From assembly GCA_964412555.1 (NCBI GenBank), contig CAYPPG010000014.1, positions 62,001 to 126,000 on the forward strand: 64,000 bases of DNA. Direction: 5' to 3'. Every line of letters starts with the position of its first letter. The stretch's first letter is position 1. Both the position numbers and the translations under genes were made by a program. The notes under the pieces are model-generated. The model did not search any database, had not been told where the DNA came from, and saw only the letters and a program-made list of their open reading frames with translations. Below are positions 8,724-17,145 of the stretch, piece by piece. The stretch is from CAYPPG01 sp964412555. Its GTDB lineage: Bacteria; Hinthialibacterota; Hinthialibacteria; Hinthialibacterales; Hinthialibacteraceae.

Positions 8724-9284
8724 ATGAATCATGGATTCACGTTAATCGAGTTACTCATCGTTGTCGCAATCATTGGTATCTTGGCGGCAATTGCCGTCCC
8801 CAATTTTTTAAATGCCCAAGTCCGCGCCAAAGTAGCCGGTGCGGAAGCGGACATGCGCAATATCGGCACCGCTATTGAAATGTATGCGCTCGATTATAAC
8901 AAACCGCCGCGGACATTCACCGGCGGATGTTACACCGGAACATGCGAAGGAAGCCAAATGTCACGCTACCAGCGTATGAGCCAATTGACTACACCGATTT
9001 CCTATATGAGCAGTATTCCGGAAGACAAGTTCAATCGAATCGAGATCGAGACCAGTGAAATCGTGAATACGTATCCCTATTGGGAACCCGGTTTTGCCGA
9101 CAACTACCGTAATCCCAATGCATTAGGACGTCATTTCAAGAACCAACGCACTCCAAACGGCCAATGGGCATTGATGAGTTTCGGTCCGGACGGTGATTTC
9201 GAAGCCGCCGGCGGCGGAGACTTGGCTCCCTATATGCCATCAAACGGTCTCAATTCCAATGGCGACATCATGCGATTCGGATAA
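8724..9284 (+). CDS. Type IV prepilin / type II secretion pseudopilin-like protein
   Basis: 186 aa. It opens with MNHGFTLIELL then VVAIIGILAAIAVPNFLNAQ, a class III prepilin signal: a very short leader, PilD cleavage after Gly4, Glu at +5 of the mature chain and a hydrophobic N-terminal helix. The globular part has MSRYQRMSQLTTPISYMSSI and SFGPDGDFE, and the end reads SNGLNSNGDIMRFG, a pattern shared with the prepilins at 29582 and 45436. AAAGGAG lies 9 nt before the ATG. It probably forms or decorates a pilus or pseudopilus. The downstream beta-propeller gene (9404) has a paralogue that also neighbours a prepilin. Confidence 0.9.
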   Translation: MNHGFTLIELLIVVAIIGILAAIAVPNFLNAQVRAKVAGAEADMRNIGTAIEMYALDYNKPPRTFTGGCYTGTCEGSQMSRYQRMSQLTTPISYMSSIPEDKFNRIEIETSEIVNTYPYWEPGFADNYRNPNALGRHFKNQRTPNGQWALMSFGPDGDFEAAGGGDLAPYMPSNGLNSNGDIMRFG

Positions 9285-9295
9285 GAAAAAAAACC

Positions 9296-9330
9296 GCCTC
9301 GAATCCGTTTGTACTAGACGGATTCGAGGC
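9296..9330 (+). terminator. Hairpin terminator after the prepilin
   Basis: GCCTCGAATCCG (9296-9307) and CGGATTCGAGGC (9319-9330) form a perfect 12-bp stem with an 11-nt loop. An A-run precedes it and a short T-run (9338-9341) follows, so it could stop transcription from either side. It lies 11 bp past the prepilin stop codon. Confidence 0.75.
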
Positions 9331-9403
9331 AGATCATTTTCTAGCGGGAGCCAGTGTGTTCTTGGCTCCGACACCTACATGCTCTTGAAAGGAGAATCAT
9401 ATC

Positions 9404-10441
9404 ATGAACATCAAAACTTTGCTTGGTGCTGTATTGTTGACAGCCCTCGCTGTCACAGCAGTCAGCGCAGCTCCGTTTACACCGGGAAACGTCGTACTGT
9501 GTGACGCGGCGGAAGACCGGTTGATCGAAGTTTCACTCGGTGAAGAGGAAGCGACCGTCGTTCAGGTAGTCACGTGGGAACTTGGCGACACCAGTCGCCG
9601 GCGTCCGTTAGGGGTAGCGTTCGATCCAGCCGGCTATTGTTATGTGGGAATCACTGGAGTTCCGACCTCCGCGACGGAAGCAGTCGAGTTTCCGGAAGGC
9701 CGAGGCGAGATCATGCGGATCGCTCCGGATGGTTCCATGGATTTTTTCGTGTTACCGGAAGAAGTGACCAAAGGCACATGGGTCAGCAGCTATGATCCTC
9801 ATGAAGTGTATATCATGAGCAATGAACCGCCGCCGCCTTTGCCTTCTCATCTCTTCCGCTATCAATTTACCGGTGATCAAATCAGTGAACCAACCTTATT
9901 CGAAGTATCCAATACCGCACAAGCAAACGGCAATGGCGGATACGGCAAAGCGCTGGAATTACCGGACAGCAGAATTTTTATTCCCAGCAATACAGAAAAC
10001 GTCATCAATATTTATGATCAAGAGGGCGGCGCACCCGTCGATTCCATTACGACGGAAGTGGGATACCGGTCTTTAGCGTTCATCGAAGGCACGGATTATT
10101 TATTGGCCAATCCGGATGGAACGACCGTCGACCGTATTACCTTTGAAGGTGAAGTGGAAGGCACATTTGATTTCAGTCTTGATTTCATGGGTGGTGTATG
10201 GAACTTCACCATCTTGAGAGATGAAACGGAGCGTTTCATTGTCACCAATCACAACGGTCCTGCTGATTCAAACAACATGGTTTATATCTATGATGCTTCC
10301 GATCTGCAGAATATCTTCCCGACAATGCTCCCGATAGTCGGTCTGTCCGATTTCGGGGATGAAGACGGTATGGCAACTCAATTGTTCGATTCCGCCGCTG
10401 TTCCTGAACCTGTCAGTGTTTCGAGTTGGTCAATCTATTGA
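9404..10441 (+). CDS. Secreted beta-propeller-like protein with C-terminal V-x2-W-x-I-Y motif
   Basis: 345 aa. A Sec signal peptide (MNIKTLLGAVLLTALAVTAV, cleavage near VSAAPF) follows AAAGGAG at 9-nt spacing. The mature part repeats beta blades of NHL/SMP-30-like type (GNVVLCDAAEDRLIEV, RPLGVAFDPAGYCYVG, GRGEIMRIAPDGS, NVINIYDQEGG, VDRITFEGEVEG, MVYIYDASDL). It is a clear paralogue of the protein at 46184, sharing PFTPGN, D-x-RRRPLG, CYVG-TGVP and IYDASD. It ends VPEPVSVSSWSIY. The VPEP looks like PEP-CTERM, but no transmembrane helix or basic tail follows. Extracellular ligand or partner binding is inferred. Confidence 0.75.
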   Translation: MNIKTLLGAVLLTALAVTAVSAAPFTPGNVVLCDAAEDRLIEVSLGEEEATVVQVVTWELGDTSRRRPLGVAFDPAGYCYVGITGVPTSATEAVEFPEGRGEIMRIAPDGSMDFFVLPEEVTKGTWVSSYDPHEVYIMSNEPPPPLPSHLFRYQFTGDQISEPTLFEVSNTAQANGNGGYGKALELPDSRIFIPSNTENVINIYDQEGGAPVDSITTEVGYRSLAFIEGTDYLLANPDGTTVDRITFEGEVEGTFDFSLDFMGGVWNFTILRDETERFIVTNHNGPADSNNMVYIYDASDLQNIFPTMLPIVGLSDFGDEDGMATQLFDSAAVPEPVSVSSWSIY

Positions 10442-10588
10442 TCGAAAAAACTCCTTTAAAAGGAAACGATTCATCAAAAAAAATGGGGATAATTCATTGC
10501 TATTGAGTAGGAATGGATGTCTCCCTTTCTTATTTGTGTCATCCATGTAGATAATAGAGGGTAAAAGACGTACTGTAGGAGAGCCATC

Positions 10589-10762
10589 ATGTTCGGTGTA
10601 TGTCCCCGGCGATCGAAAGATCATCCCAAAGCACGGTTTACAACCTTGAAAACACTCCTCAACAAAGAAAAACCGAAACCCGTGGCAAAAACGGTTATGT
10701 ACGGCATGATCATTTTGCTGTTCTTATTGGTGATTTTTATCATAGGAAAAGCATTGTTGTAA
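10589..10762 (+). CDS. Small single-span membrane protein
   Basis: 57 aa. AGGAGAG lies a few bases before the ATG. A basic, hydrophilic N-terminal half (CPRRSKDHPKARF, NKEKPKPVAK) is followed by one strong membrane helix (MIILLFLLVIFIIGKALL) that runs to the end. The predicted topology is N-in with a C-terminal tail anchor. No family is recognised. The good ribosome site, the stop directly after the helix and the terminator hairpin immediately downstream argue for a real gene. Confidence 0.6.
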   Translation: MFGVCPRRSKDHPKARFTTLKTLLNKEKPKPVAKTVMYGMIILLFLLVIFIIGKALL

Positions 10763-10768
10763 ACTCAC

Positions 10769-10821
10769 TTTGAGAAATGGGAGAAAAAAGGAGTGATTGT
10801 TTTCTCCATTTTCTTTCTCAA
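10769..10821 (+). terminator. Long imperfect hairpin terminator
   Basis: TTGAGAAA...GGGAGAAAA pairs with TTTTCTCC...TTTCTCAA across a ~13-nt loop, starting 7 bp after the small membrane-protein gene. The rest of the interval up to 11078 shows nothing else I can support. Confidence 0.55.
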
Positions 10822-11078
10822 ACAAAACGAAGCGCACTCTACAAGTCCACCCTCGTGACACAGCTTTTATTCTTTACTCCTTTTGCAATTTGATTCTCTT
10901 TATTAAATTGACACTCATTTTTCTCACAATCTCTTCCTTGTCTCCAACTTCTTGAAATTTCTTAAGTATAGATAAATCAGTCCGATAATGTAAACAGTGA
11001 AAAGTATTCCCGCAATGGGTACTCTTTTTGCTAGAGGAAATGTCGCAAAAGAGAGAATGCAAATGGAGTATTGTTGAA

Positions 11079-12527
11079 ATGATCTTAACTCATGGAAATA
11101 CACCGGTTTTTGTTCCTCTTCATTCGTTGGAAGGGATCTCCGTGGTGGATTCGCATTTGAATCATGTTGTGTCTTTAGCGAGTCTTGCGGATCCGGTGTC
11201 TTCAACGTCCCAATTGAACACGATGGAATCGCTTTTGAACTTCCCGGGAATCCGAAGGGCGTTTCATTATTACTATGAAAACAACAAAATTCATGGAATC
11301 CCCTCGACATCGTTGGGTCCCTCGATCATTCAGTTGCAGCCAGGGGAAACGGTGGCTTCTCTTCTGTATTTGGAAAAATCCCCAAATTACGGACTTGTAT
11401 ACAATATTCTCTTGAAAGAATATATCGTGGAAGAAGGTGTCCCCTCTTTCTCTGAGGAAAACATCGACTGTATCAATGTCGCCCGTCCGGAGCATATCCG
11501 CAAATATTTCAATCGCGTCAATCCGAACAATGCCGTATTATCAACTCTTATTTCTTTAGCCAATGCCATATACCTTATTGATCATGGCGAGGATGAAGAA
11601 ATCATGTCCTGCCTGGAAGCCCGCCTTGATTGGATGGAAGAAGAACGAAAGAAAAATATTGATAATCCCTCAGGATTGCTTTTGGCGCCATACGGTTGTT
11701 CAACCAATGGATTGGATTTTGGAATCGAACCGGAAACACCAAACGGTCATTTAACAGGAATTTGGAAGGAAGATTTTTATGAACTGCTCATGAACTTTCG
11801 CGTCTACATTCCGCCTCTTCTTGAGTACATCAACAACCGCAAATCTTTTTCAGCGGCTTCCTCCTATATCAATAGTTCTATTGGTCCGATTCGGTTGAAA
11901 GACAAAGAAGAAGAGCAAGCGGAAGGATTGTTCCTCCATATTCGCTCCAATTCGGGAAAAGGATTTGAATTTTGGATCGGCAATGTCCCCTATGAAGGGA
12001 CACTGGACTCCCCTCAAATCTTTTACGATAAAATAACCGTCAAGAAAAAAGATGCGTCCGCCGGTGACATCTTATCGTGTTTTCCTATGATCGATTCTCT
12101 GGACATGCTGCTGCCTCTATTCTTACAGGCCTCTCGTGAACAACGCCATTTTCGGTCCCCGGAAAAATCGATTTCGGAAATCATCACGGAATGCCGCCGC
12201 AATCATCCTCATGAAACCCGCTTTGCATTGGAAAAGCTGGCTCGCGATCATTCGTGTACCGTTCCGGAAGTAACGGAATATTGCCCGGAAGATGAGATTC
12301 GTGAAACATTGTACAACTCGATTCGGGTCAGTGGTGAATCACGATCGGTCATTCATCAAATGATGTCTTATAAAAAACTCGGTAGTGTGAACGGGATACT
12401 CCTGCCTGGCAGTAAAGAAGAATTTGAAATGATCAAGAAAGAAAGAATACGGGCGGTGCGGGAAGCCGAGTATAAAAAACGATTTCAAGAAATGAACAAG
12501 AAAGTTCTCATGAAAACGGACGGTTAA
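11079..12527 (+). CDS. Unknown cytoplasmic protein
   Basis: 482 aa from the ATG at 11079, which has GGAG 10 nt upstream; a TTG at 11028 and an ATG at 11040 are in frame but less well placed. No signal peptide, membrane helix or family motif is recognised. The N-terminal ~100 residues contain VFVPLHSLEGISVVDSHLNH; later parts contain YYENNKIHGIPSTSLGPSII and a segment rich in Glu/Lys/Arg at the end. The last four bases overlap the convergent beta-CASP gene through a shared TTAA. Function unknown. Confidence 0.55.
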   Translation: MILTHGNTPVFVPLHSLEGISVVDSHLNHVVSLASLADPVSSTSQLNTMESLLNFPGIRRAFHYYYENNKIHGIPSTSLGPSIIQLQPGETVASLLYLEKSPNYGLVYNILLKEYIVEEGVPSFSEENIDCINVARPEHIRKYFNRVNPNNAVLSTLISLANAIYLIDHGEDEEIMSCLEARLDWMEEERKKNIDNPSGLLLAPYGCSTNGLDFGIEPETPNGHLTGIWKEDFYELLMNFRVYIPPLLEYINNRKSFSAASSYINSSIGPIRLKDKEEEQAEGLFLHIRSNSGKGFEFWIGNVPYEGTLDSPQIFYDKITVKKKDASAGDILSCFPMIDSLDMLLPLFLQASREQRHFRSPEKSISEIITECRRNHPHETRFALEKLARDHSCTVPEVTEYCPEDEIRETLYNSIRVSGESRSVIHQMMSYKKLGSVNGILLPGSKEEFEMIKKERIRAVREAEYKKRFQEMNKKVLMKTDG

Positions 12528-13912
12528 ATATCAATGTACTCTCCCCGTTCGGGTACTTGTATATTGGAAAGTCCTTTCGAACGCAACCGTTGCGCCATCG
12601 CCTCACTTTGATCTGTTTCGCCGTGCACCAAACAAAGTTGTTGGAGTGTGTTTTTCGACGCCAGTACGAAGGTATCCAGCCCATTCATGTCGGCATGCGC
12701 GCTGAAAGCATTGATAATCCGTACTTCCGCTTCCAAGGAATGCTCCAACCCGAAAATGCGGACAGTTGACTGGCGTTCCACGATTTTTCTTCCCAACGTG
12801 TGCTTTGCCTGAAAACCGACAATGAGGATGATGTTATCGGGATTGCCGATATTGTTTCGCAAATGATGCAAAATCCTCCCCCCTTCACACATTCCGGAAG
12901 CGGAGATAATAACCATAGGGCCGTCTTGGTCATTCAGGGCTTGAGAATCTTCTTTGCTGCTAATCATTTCCAAATCGGGAAAATCGAACGGATCTTCACG
13001 GGCATCGAACATACTCAAAATCTCTTCATCAAAGCATTCGGGATGGAGGCGGAAGATTTGAGTTACTCGAACCGTCAAAGGGCTGTCAACGTAAACGGGG
13101 ATACGGGGAATTTTGTTCTGTTTTAATAATTTTCTCAGGCTGTAGATGATTTCCTGTGCACGTTCGAGCGCGAAAGAAGGAATGATGAGTTTGCTTTTGC
13201 GTTTGTAGACGGTATTGATCGCATCTGCAAGACGGTCGTCCGCTACTTCGAAGGGATCGTGCTTCCGGTTTCCATACGTGCTTTCCATCAACAGGATTTC
13301 GGCGTTATCGATCAATGTCGGATCGCATAAAATCGGGAGATATTTGCGTCCGATGTCTCCGCTAAACACCAGCCGGCGTTGTTTTCCGGATTCCTCGATA
13401 TCGAGCACGACGATGGCCGAACCCAAGACATGACCGGCATCGTACAGCGTCATTGTCACTCCATCCATCAGAGGAAACGGGCGTCCATAGTTGAGAGCGA
13501 TGAATTGTTTTAAACATTTCTCTACATCATCGTATCCATAGATCGGTTGGATATGCTGTCCGGGATCCTTTGCGATCTTTTTATTGAAGAATTCCGCATC
13601 CTTTTCCTGAATATGGGCGCTGTCCATCAACATAACCGCACACAGATCCCGCGTAGCAAGAGTCGTGATGATATCGCCATCATATTTTCTGCACAACAAA
13701 GGAATATTGCCGCTGTGATCGATATGGGCGTGTGACAAAACCATGACATCCACATTTTCGGGAGCGAAGGGAAGATTACGGTTCAACTTGTTTGATTCTT
13801 CCCGCCGACCTTGATGGAGTCCGCAATCCAATAAAATTCGTTTCCCATTGACTTCAATCAAATGCATCGAACCGGTTACACCACCGGCGGCGCCAAGAAA
13901 ATGAATTCGCAT
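12524..13912 (-). CDS. Metallo-beta-lactamase fold RNA-processing exonuclease, beta-CASP family
   Basis: 462 aa from the ATG at 13912 with AAAGG upstream; a TTG at 13933 is possible. The MBL motifs are visible: LDCGLHQG, SHAHIDHSG (H-x-H-x-D-H), DAGHVLGSA and FSGDIG. The beta-CASP motifs follow: VYVDSPLTV, ISASGMCEGGRILHHL and FSAHADMNGLD. This is the arrangement of CPSF73-like bacterial RNases (YSH1 type), which cleave RNA using two zinc ions in the cytoplasm. Key residues all appear present and the length is normal. It probably acts in RNA turnover; specific targets are unknown. Confidence 0.88.
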   Translation of the reverse strand: MRIHFLGAAGGVTGSMHLIEVNGKRILLDCGLHQGRREESNKLNRNLPFAPENVDVMVLSHAHIDHSGNIPLLCRKYDGDIITTLATRDLCAVMLMDSAHIQEKDAEFFNKKIAKDPGQHIQPIYGYDDVEKCLKQFIALNYGRPFPLMDGVTMTLYDAGHVLGSAIVVLDIEESGKQRRLVFSGDIGRKYLPILCDPTLIDNAEILLMESTYGNRKHDPFEVADDRLADAINTVYKRKSKLIIPSFALERAQEIIYSLRKLLKQNKIPRIPVYVDSPLTVRVTQIFRLHPECFDEEILSMFDAREDPFDFPDLEMISSKEDSQALNDQDGPMVIISASGMCEGGRILHHLRNNIGNPDNIILIVGFQAKHTLGRKIVERQSTVRIFGLEHSLEAEVRIINAFSAHADMNGLDTFVLASKNTLQQLCLVHGETDQSEAMAQRLRSKGLSNIQVPERGEYIDI

Positions 13913-14020
13913 AATTATCCTTTCCACGTACAAAATTGACTGACAATATCGTTTACTTCCCGAGGCAGTGTTGAACTTCTATCGGGTAAAGCAAGCGTCT
14001 CGTTTGCCTCATCGATACAA

Positions 14021-14077
14021 GCGGGGACGCCTGTTCTATCTACAATTGATAAAGGCGGGAACACCTGTTCTTCTCAC
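14021..14077. repeat. Two degenerate copies of a short intergenic repeat
   Basis: GCGGGGACGCCTGTTCT (14021-14037) and GCGGGAACACCTGTTCT (14055-14071) are near-identical and start 34 bp apart. A third, weaker resemblance (GCAAGCGTCTCGTTTGC) precedes them. The GC-rich stretch sits between two minus-strand genes in otherwise AT-rich sequence and resembles other intergenic hairpin repeats here. Confidence 0.45.
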
Positions 14078-14111
14078 AAATAAAAATTGGGATAATTTGC
14101 TCTTGATTAAA

Positions 14112-14399
14112 TCAAGAAAGCGATTCGCCACCGATATTAAATATCCGATCCAGATCGTAATTACTGAATTGGCGAAATGCGAACAAGGTCGTCGTTTTCG
14201 TAATTCCCTTGACGGTGATCATATCATCGGTGACGAGTTTGGCGAGTTCTTCATTTTGTTTGACACGAGCCACTGCCACGAGATCCCAATCTCCTGTCAC
14301 ACTATAGACTTCCGCAATGCCTTTTAGATTCAAAATTTCCTGCGCGGCACTCGCTATATGATCGCGTTCGGCGTTGATGAGTATGAATGCGGTCACCAT
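14112..14399 (-). CDS. Stand-alone Lrp/AsnC ligand-binding (RAM) domain protein
   Basis: 95 aa from the ATG at 14399, which has AAGGAG upstream; a longer frame back to 14507 lacks a ribosome site. The protein is only the effector-binding half of Lrp/AsnC regulators: VTAFILINAERDH, IAEVYSVTGDWDLVAVARVK and the ITKTTTLFAFRQF strand. The DNA-binding helix-turn-helix is absent. Such single-domain proteins form dimers or octamers and may bind amino acids or modulate full-length regulators. It is a separate unit, divergent from the gene at 14576. Confidence 0.82.
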   Translation of the reverse strand: MVTAFILINAERDHIASAAQEILNLKGIAEVYSVTGDWDLVAVARVKQNEELAKLVTDDMITVKGITKTTTLFAFRQFSNYDLDRIFNIGGESLS

Positions 14400-14487
14400 C
14401 TTCCAGTCTCCTTTTATAAGAGAGTATGATGAGAATATGGTAGCATCGATGGAAAGAAACGCACAGCGGTTATAAAAGTTCATATCC

Positions 14488-14517
14488 TTGAGAAATCTTA
14501 CCATCATATGTTACAAT
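14488..14517 (+). promoter_or_regulatory. Sigma-70-like promoter of the 14576 gene
   Basis: TTGAGA (14488-14493) and TACAAT (14512-14517) are 18 bp apart, about 60 bp before the start codon, which carries a strong GAGGAGGAAAG ribosome site. Confidence 0.5.
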
Positions 14518-14575
14518 AGATGGAATTCGTAAGCGGTTTATTTTTAAAACATTCTAGTTAGAGGAGGAAAGAATT

Positions 14576-17083
14576 ATGAGGTTATCTTTGTCACTTCTTA
14601 TTGTTCTCCTAGGAAGCGTAACAGCTATTGCACAAGAACCAATTGGAATTTTTGACAATCATGTCGATGTAGGAGAACCGGCGATCCCCGGTTTTGCAGA
14701 TTACAAATCCGACAGTGATATCTACTCTGTTGATGCAGTGGGGGAAACCATCGGGGATGAAAGTTATACCGATCAATTTCATTTCGTGTACAAGGAAATG
14801 AATGGCAGTTTCGCCATTGAAGGCGCTCCTATCCCGGCTGGAATTGGCCAAGGGGGATTGATGATCCGTCATAATTTGGATGCAGATGCGGCCCATGTTT
14901 CCATTTTATTGGGGGATGATTTCACCGTGCATCCGAGATTCCGTACGATCCAAGGCGGCGGAACGGTTTTTGATGGAGAAACGGATCCCGGCGGATTGAC
15001 AGCGGATCATACCGGCAGAATACGTCTGGAAAAGCTGGGGAACAGCATTTATCTGTATACCTTCAATGAAGCGGGTGAAAAAGTCCTACTCCAAAGCGAA
15101 GTGGTTCCGTTCGAGAATACGGTTTTTGCAGGATTGGCCGCCACCGCGAACACCGGGACCGATTTTGGATTATTTGACTTTGAAGAAGTATCTATTGAAG
15201 AATTGCCCCTGAATGTGTATCGCACACTCCCGACAGAAGAGTTCGAAGCCGGTGCCAGCCTTACCGGCATACAAGTCACGGCAAGTGTGCGCGAGGGACA
15301 AACTGCCGATACCACGGTTCATGAAGTGGTTCCCCCAGGCGCGACGATCTCGAACGTCAATGTTTCAACAGGGAGTGTCACAACGAATGAGGATGGGAGT
15401 ATCGATTGGACACTGACCGGCTTATCCGGAGAAGCAGTTCTTACTTACGATATACAACTTGGAAATGGAGCTTCCGCCGTATGGCAGGGAACATTCAATG
15501 ACGGTTCGAACGCAGAAAGTTTTATCGGAGCGGACACGATCCTACCGAAAAGTCCCCAAATCGAACCGCGTGAGTCCTTTGAAGTGGATCGATTCCTACC
15601 CACGGTCATGCAAGCAGAATGGGCAACCCCGATTGGAGACAACGATTTCGGTTTGATGGTCGATCCGCACACTCGCAGCGGAATTACCCTCATTTCGATG
15701 GACGAATACTCCAATGACACGCTGCTCGAATTTGTCTTGAATATTCCCGAAGACGGAACCTATTATTTCTTCGGCAATGTACGTGCGGAAGATGGAACCA
15801 GCGATTCGTTTCACGTCGAAGTGGATGCTCCACCGATTGGGGATGATTCATCGCGGTGGGGGGTGAGCAGCCGAAAGCAGTTCAGCATCGAATGGACTAG
15901 CAGCGAGGATCCCTCTCTTGATCCCCGCCCGTTTGAACTCTCCGTTGGTGAACACGCTCTCTATATCGGCAATCGTGAAGACGGCACTAGTATCGATTGG
16001 ATTGCCATAACCAATGATCCCAATCTCGATTTGAGCACCTATAGTCAAGATTTACATGGTATGATTACAAGAACAATTCCAAATAATTTATTGGACCCCG
16101 GAGAAACGAAAGCGGCAGTGGAATTAAGCGCCTATATTCAAGCTGGTATCACCGAAGCAGTAAACGTTCTTGAAGTGTTACCTGCCGGTTTCTCCGTGGA
16201 AGACTTGAATGCTTCCGATGGGAATGCCACTGTCAATTCGGATGGCAGTATCTCTTGGAATCTCAGTGGTGTCACGGGAACAGAAGCAACATTGAGTTAT
16301 ACGGCCGTCGCGCCGTCACCCGATCCAAATATCTTTACCTTTGAAGGAACCATGACAATCGGTTCGGATACTCCGATTCAAACGAGTGGAGACGCTGTCC
16401 TGGGCATCCGAAAAGAGCCGTCGGGGAAAACGGTATATCTTATCCGGCGGATCAGCGCCAACATAACAGCCGAAGTCTTGATGAGTTTTTATCTGCAAGC
16501 GGTTTTCGGAGCTACCGTGCAAGAGTTCGATGACACGAATGCGCCTGGATATGAAATGCCCGGTGATTTGACGGGCGCCGATTTCCTGATCGTGGCGGAA
16601 TCTGTCAGTTCGGGAAACGTCGGGAATATGAATTATCATGTTGACAGTGAAATTCCGATATTCACACCGGAAGCCTATCTGTACGATGATTTCCTGAATC
16701 AACCGGGTGAAGGATTCGGGACGGCGGATGACACCGAAATCGAGATCGTGGACAATAGCCATCCGATCACGGAAGGTTTCGATTTGGGAGTAATCACCGC
16801 ATTCGAAGAAGAAATGTGGATGGGACACATGGATGACCCTCCGGCAGGTGTAAAAGTCCTGGCAACTGCACCAGGAGCCCCCAACCGCGCAAGGCTGTGG
16901 GTAGTGGAAGCCGGTGAAACCGTCAACGGTCAAACGGTTCCCGGACTGCGAATTGGCGCTTTCCTGCAAAATACGGGATTTGCCGTTCTAACCAGCCAAG
17001 GCCGCCAACTTATGGCGCAGGCTTTTGCCTATGCATTGAATGAAGAACCGCCGGTATCCGTGAACGATTATATGATTTATTAA
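14576..17083 (+). CDS. Large secreted multidomain protein with C-terminal V-x2-Y-x-I-Y motif
   Basis: 835 aa with a signal peptide (MRLSLSLLIVLLGSVTAIAQ). Residues ~25-210 resemble a DUF1349/LamG-like beta-sandwich. Two copies of a ~80-residue Ig-like/DUF11-like module follow (~220-310 and ~500-590). Each starts with R-[TI]-[LI]-P, then V-x-E-V-[VL]-P-x-G, and ends with DGSI-W-L-G and a LTYD/LSYTA strand. The same module occurs in the convergent neighbour at 17146. Between them is a beta domain with Y-Y-F-F-G-N-V-R, and the C-terminal third (LIRRISANITAEVLMSFY, ADFLIVAESVSSG) looks alpha/beta. It ends VSVNDYMIY. Function unknown; an extracellular or surface role is inferred. Confidence 0.68.
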   Translation: MRLSLSLLIVLLGSVTAIAQEPIGIFDNHVDVGEPAIPGFADYKSDSDIYSVDAVGETIGDESYTDQFHFVYKEMNGSFAIEGAPIPAGIGQGGLMIRHNLDADAAHVSILLGDDFTVHPRFRTIQGGGTVFDGETDPGGLTADHTGRIRLEKLGNSIYLYTFNEAGEKVLLQSEVVPFENTVFAGLAATANTGTDFGLFDFEEVSIEELPLNVYRTLPTEEFEAGASLTGIQVTASVREGQTADTTVHEVVPPGATISNVNVSTGSVTTNEDGSIDWTLTGLSGEAVLTYDIQLGNGASAVWQGTFNDGSNAESFIGADTILPKSPQIEPRESFEVDRFLPTVMQAEWATPIGDNDFGLMVDPHTRSGITLISMDEYSNDTLLEFVLNIPEDGTYYFFGNVRAEDGTSDSFHVEVDAPPIGDDSSRWGVSSRKQFSIEWTSSEDPSLDPRPFELSVGEHALYIGNREDGTSIDWIAITNDPNLDLSTYSQDLHGMITRTIPNNLLDPGETKAAVELSAYIQAGITEAVNVLEVLPAGFSVEDLNASDGNATVNSDGSISWNLSGVTGTEATLSYTAVAPSPDPNIFTFEGTMTIGSDTPIQTSGDAVLGIRKEPSGKTVYLIRRISANITAEVLMSFYLQAVFGATVQEFDDTNAPGYEMPGDLTGADFLIVAESVSSGNVGNMNYHVDSEIPIFTPEAYLYDDFLNQPGEGFGTADDTEIEIVDNSHPITEGFDLGVITAFEEEMWMGHMDDPPAGVKVLATAPGAPNRARLWVVEAGETVNGQTVPGLRIGAFLQNTGFAVLTSQGRQLMAQAFAYALNEEPPVSVNDYMIY

Positions 17084-17110
17084 CTTAATAATTCTTAAAT
17101 TTCGATTATA

Positions 17111-17133
17111 GGGGTATCTGAAAAAGGTACCCC
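17111..17133 (+). terminator. Hairpin terminator of the 14576 gene
   Basis: GGGGTATC (17111-17118) pairs with GGTACCCC (17126-17133), with one G-T pair, and is followed by TTCTCTTTATT. It lies between two convergent genes. Confidence 0.6.
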
Positions 17134-17145
17134 TTCTCTTTATTC

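Noticed and set aside
9404..10441. VPEP before the C-terminus as a PEP-CTERM signal
   Set aside because: PEP-CTERM needs a membrane helix and a basic cluster after VPEP; only nine residues follow here.
14576..17083. The shared aromatic C-terminus as an outer-membrane beta-barrel (BAM) signal
   Set aside because: BAM signals show aromatic/hydrophobic residues at every second position; here Y, I/L, W/Y and V fall at -1, -2, -4 and -7, and the proteins are not barrels.
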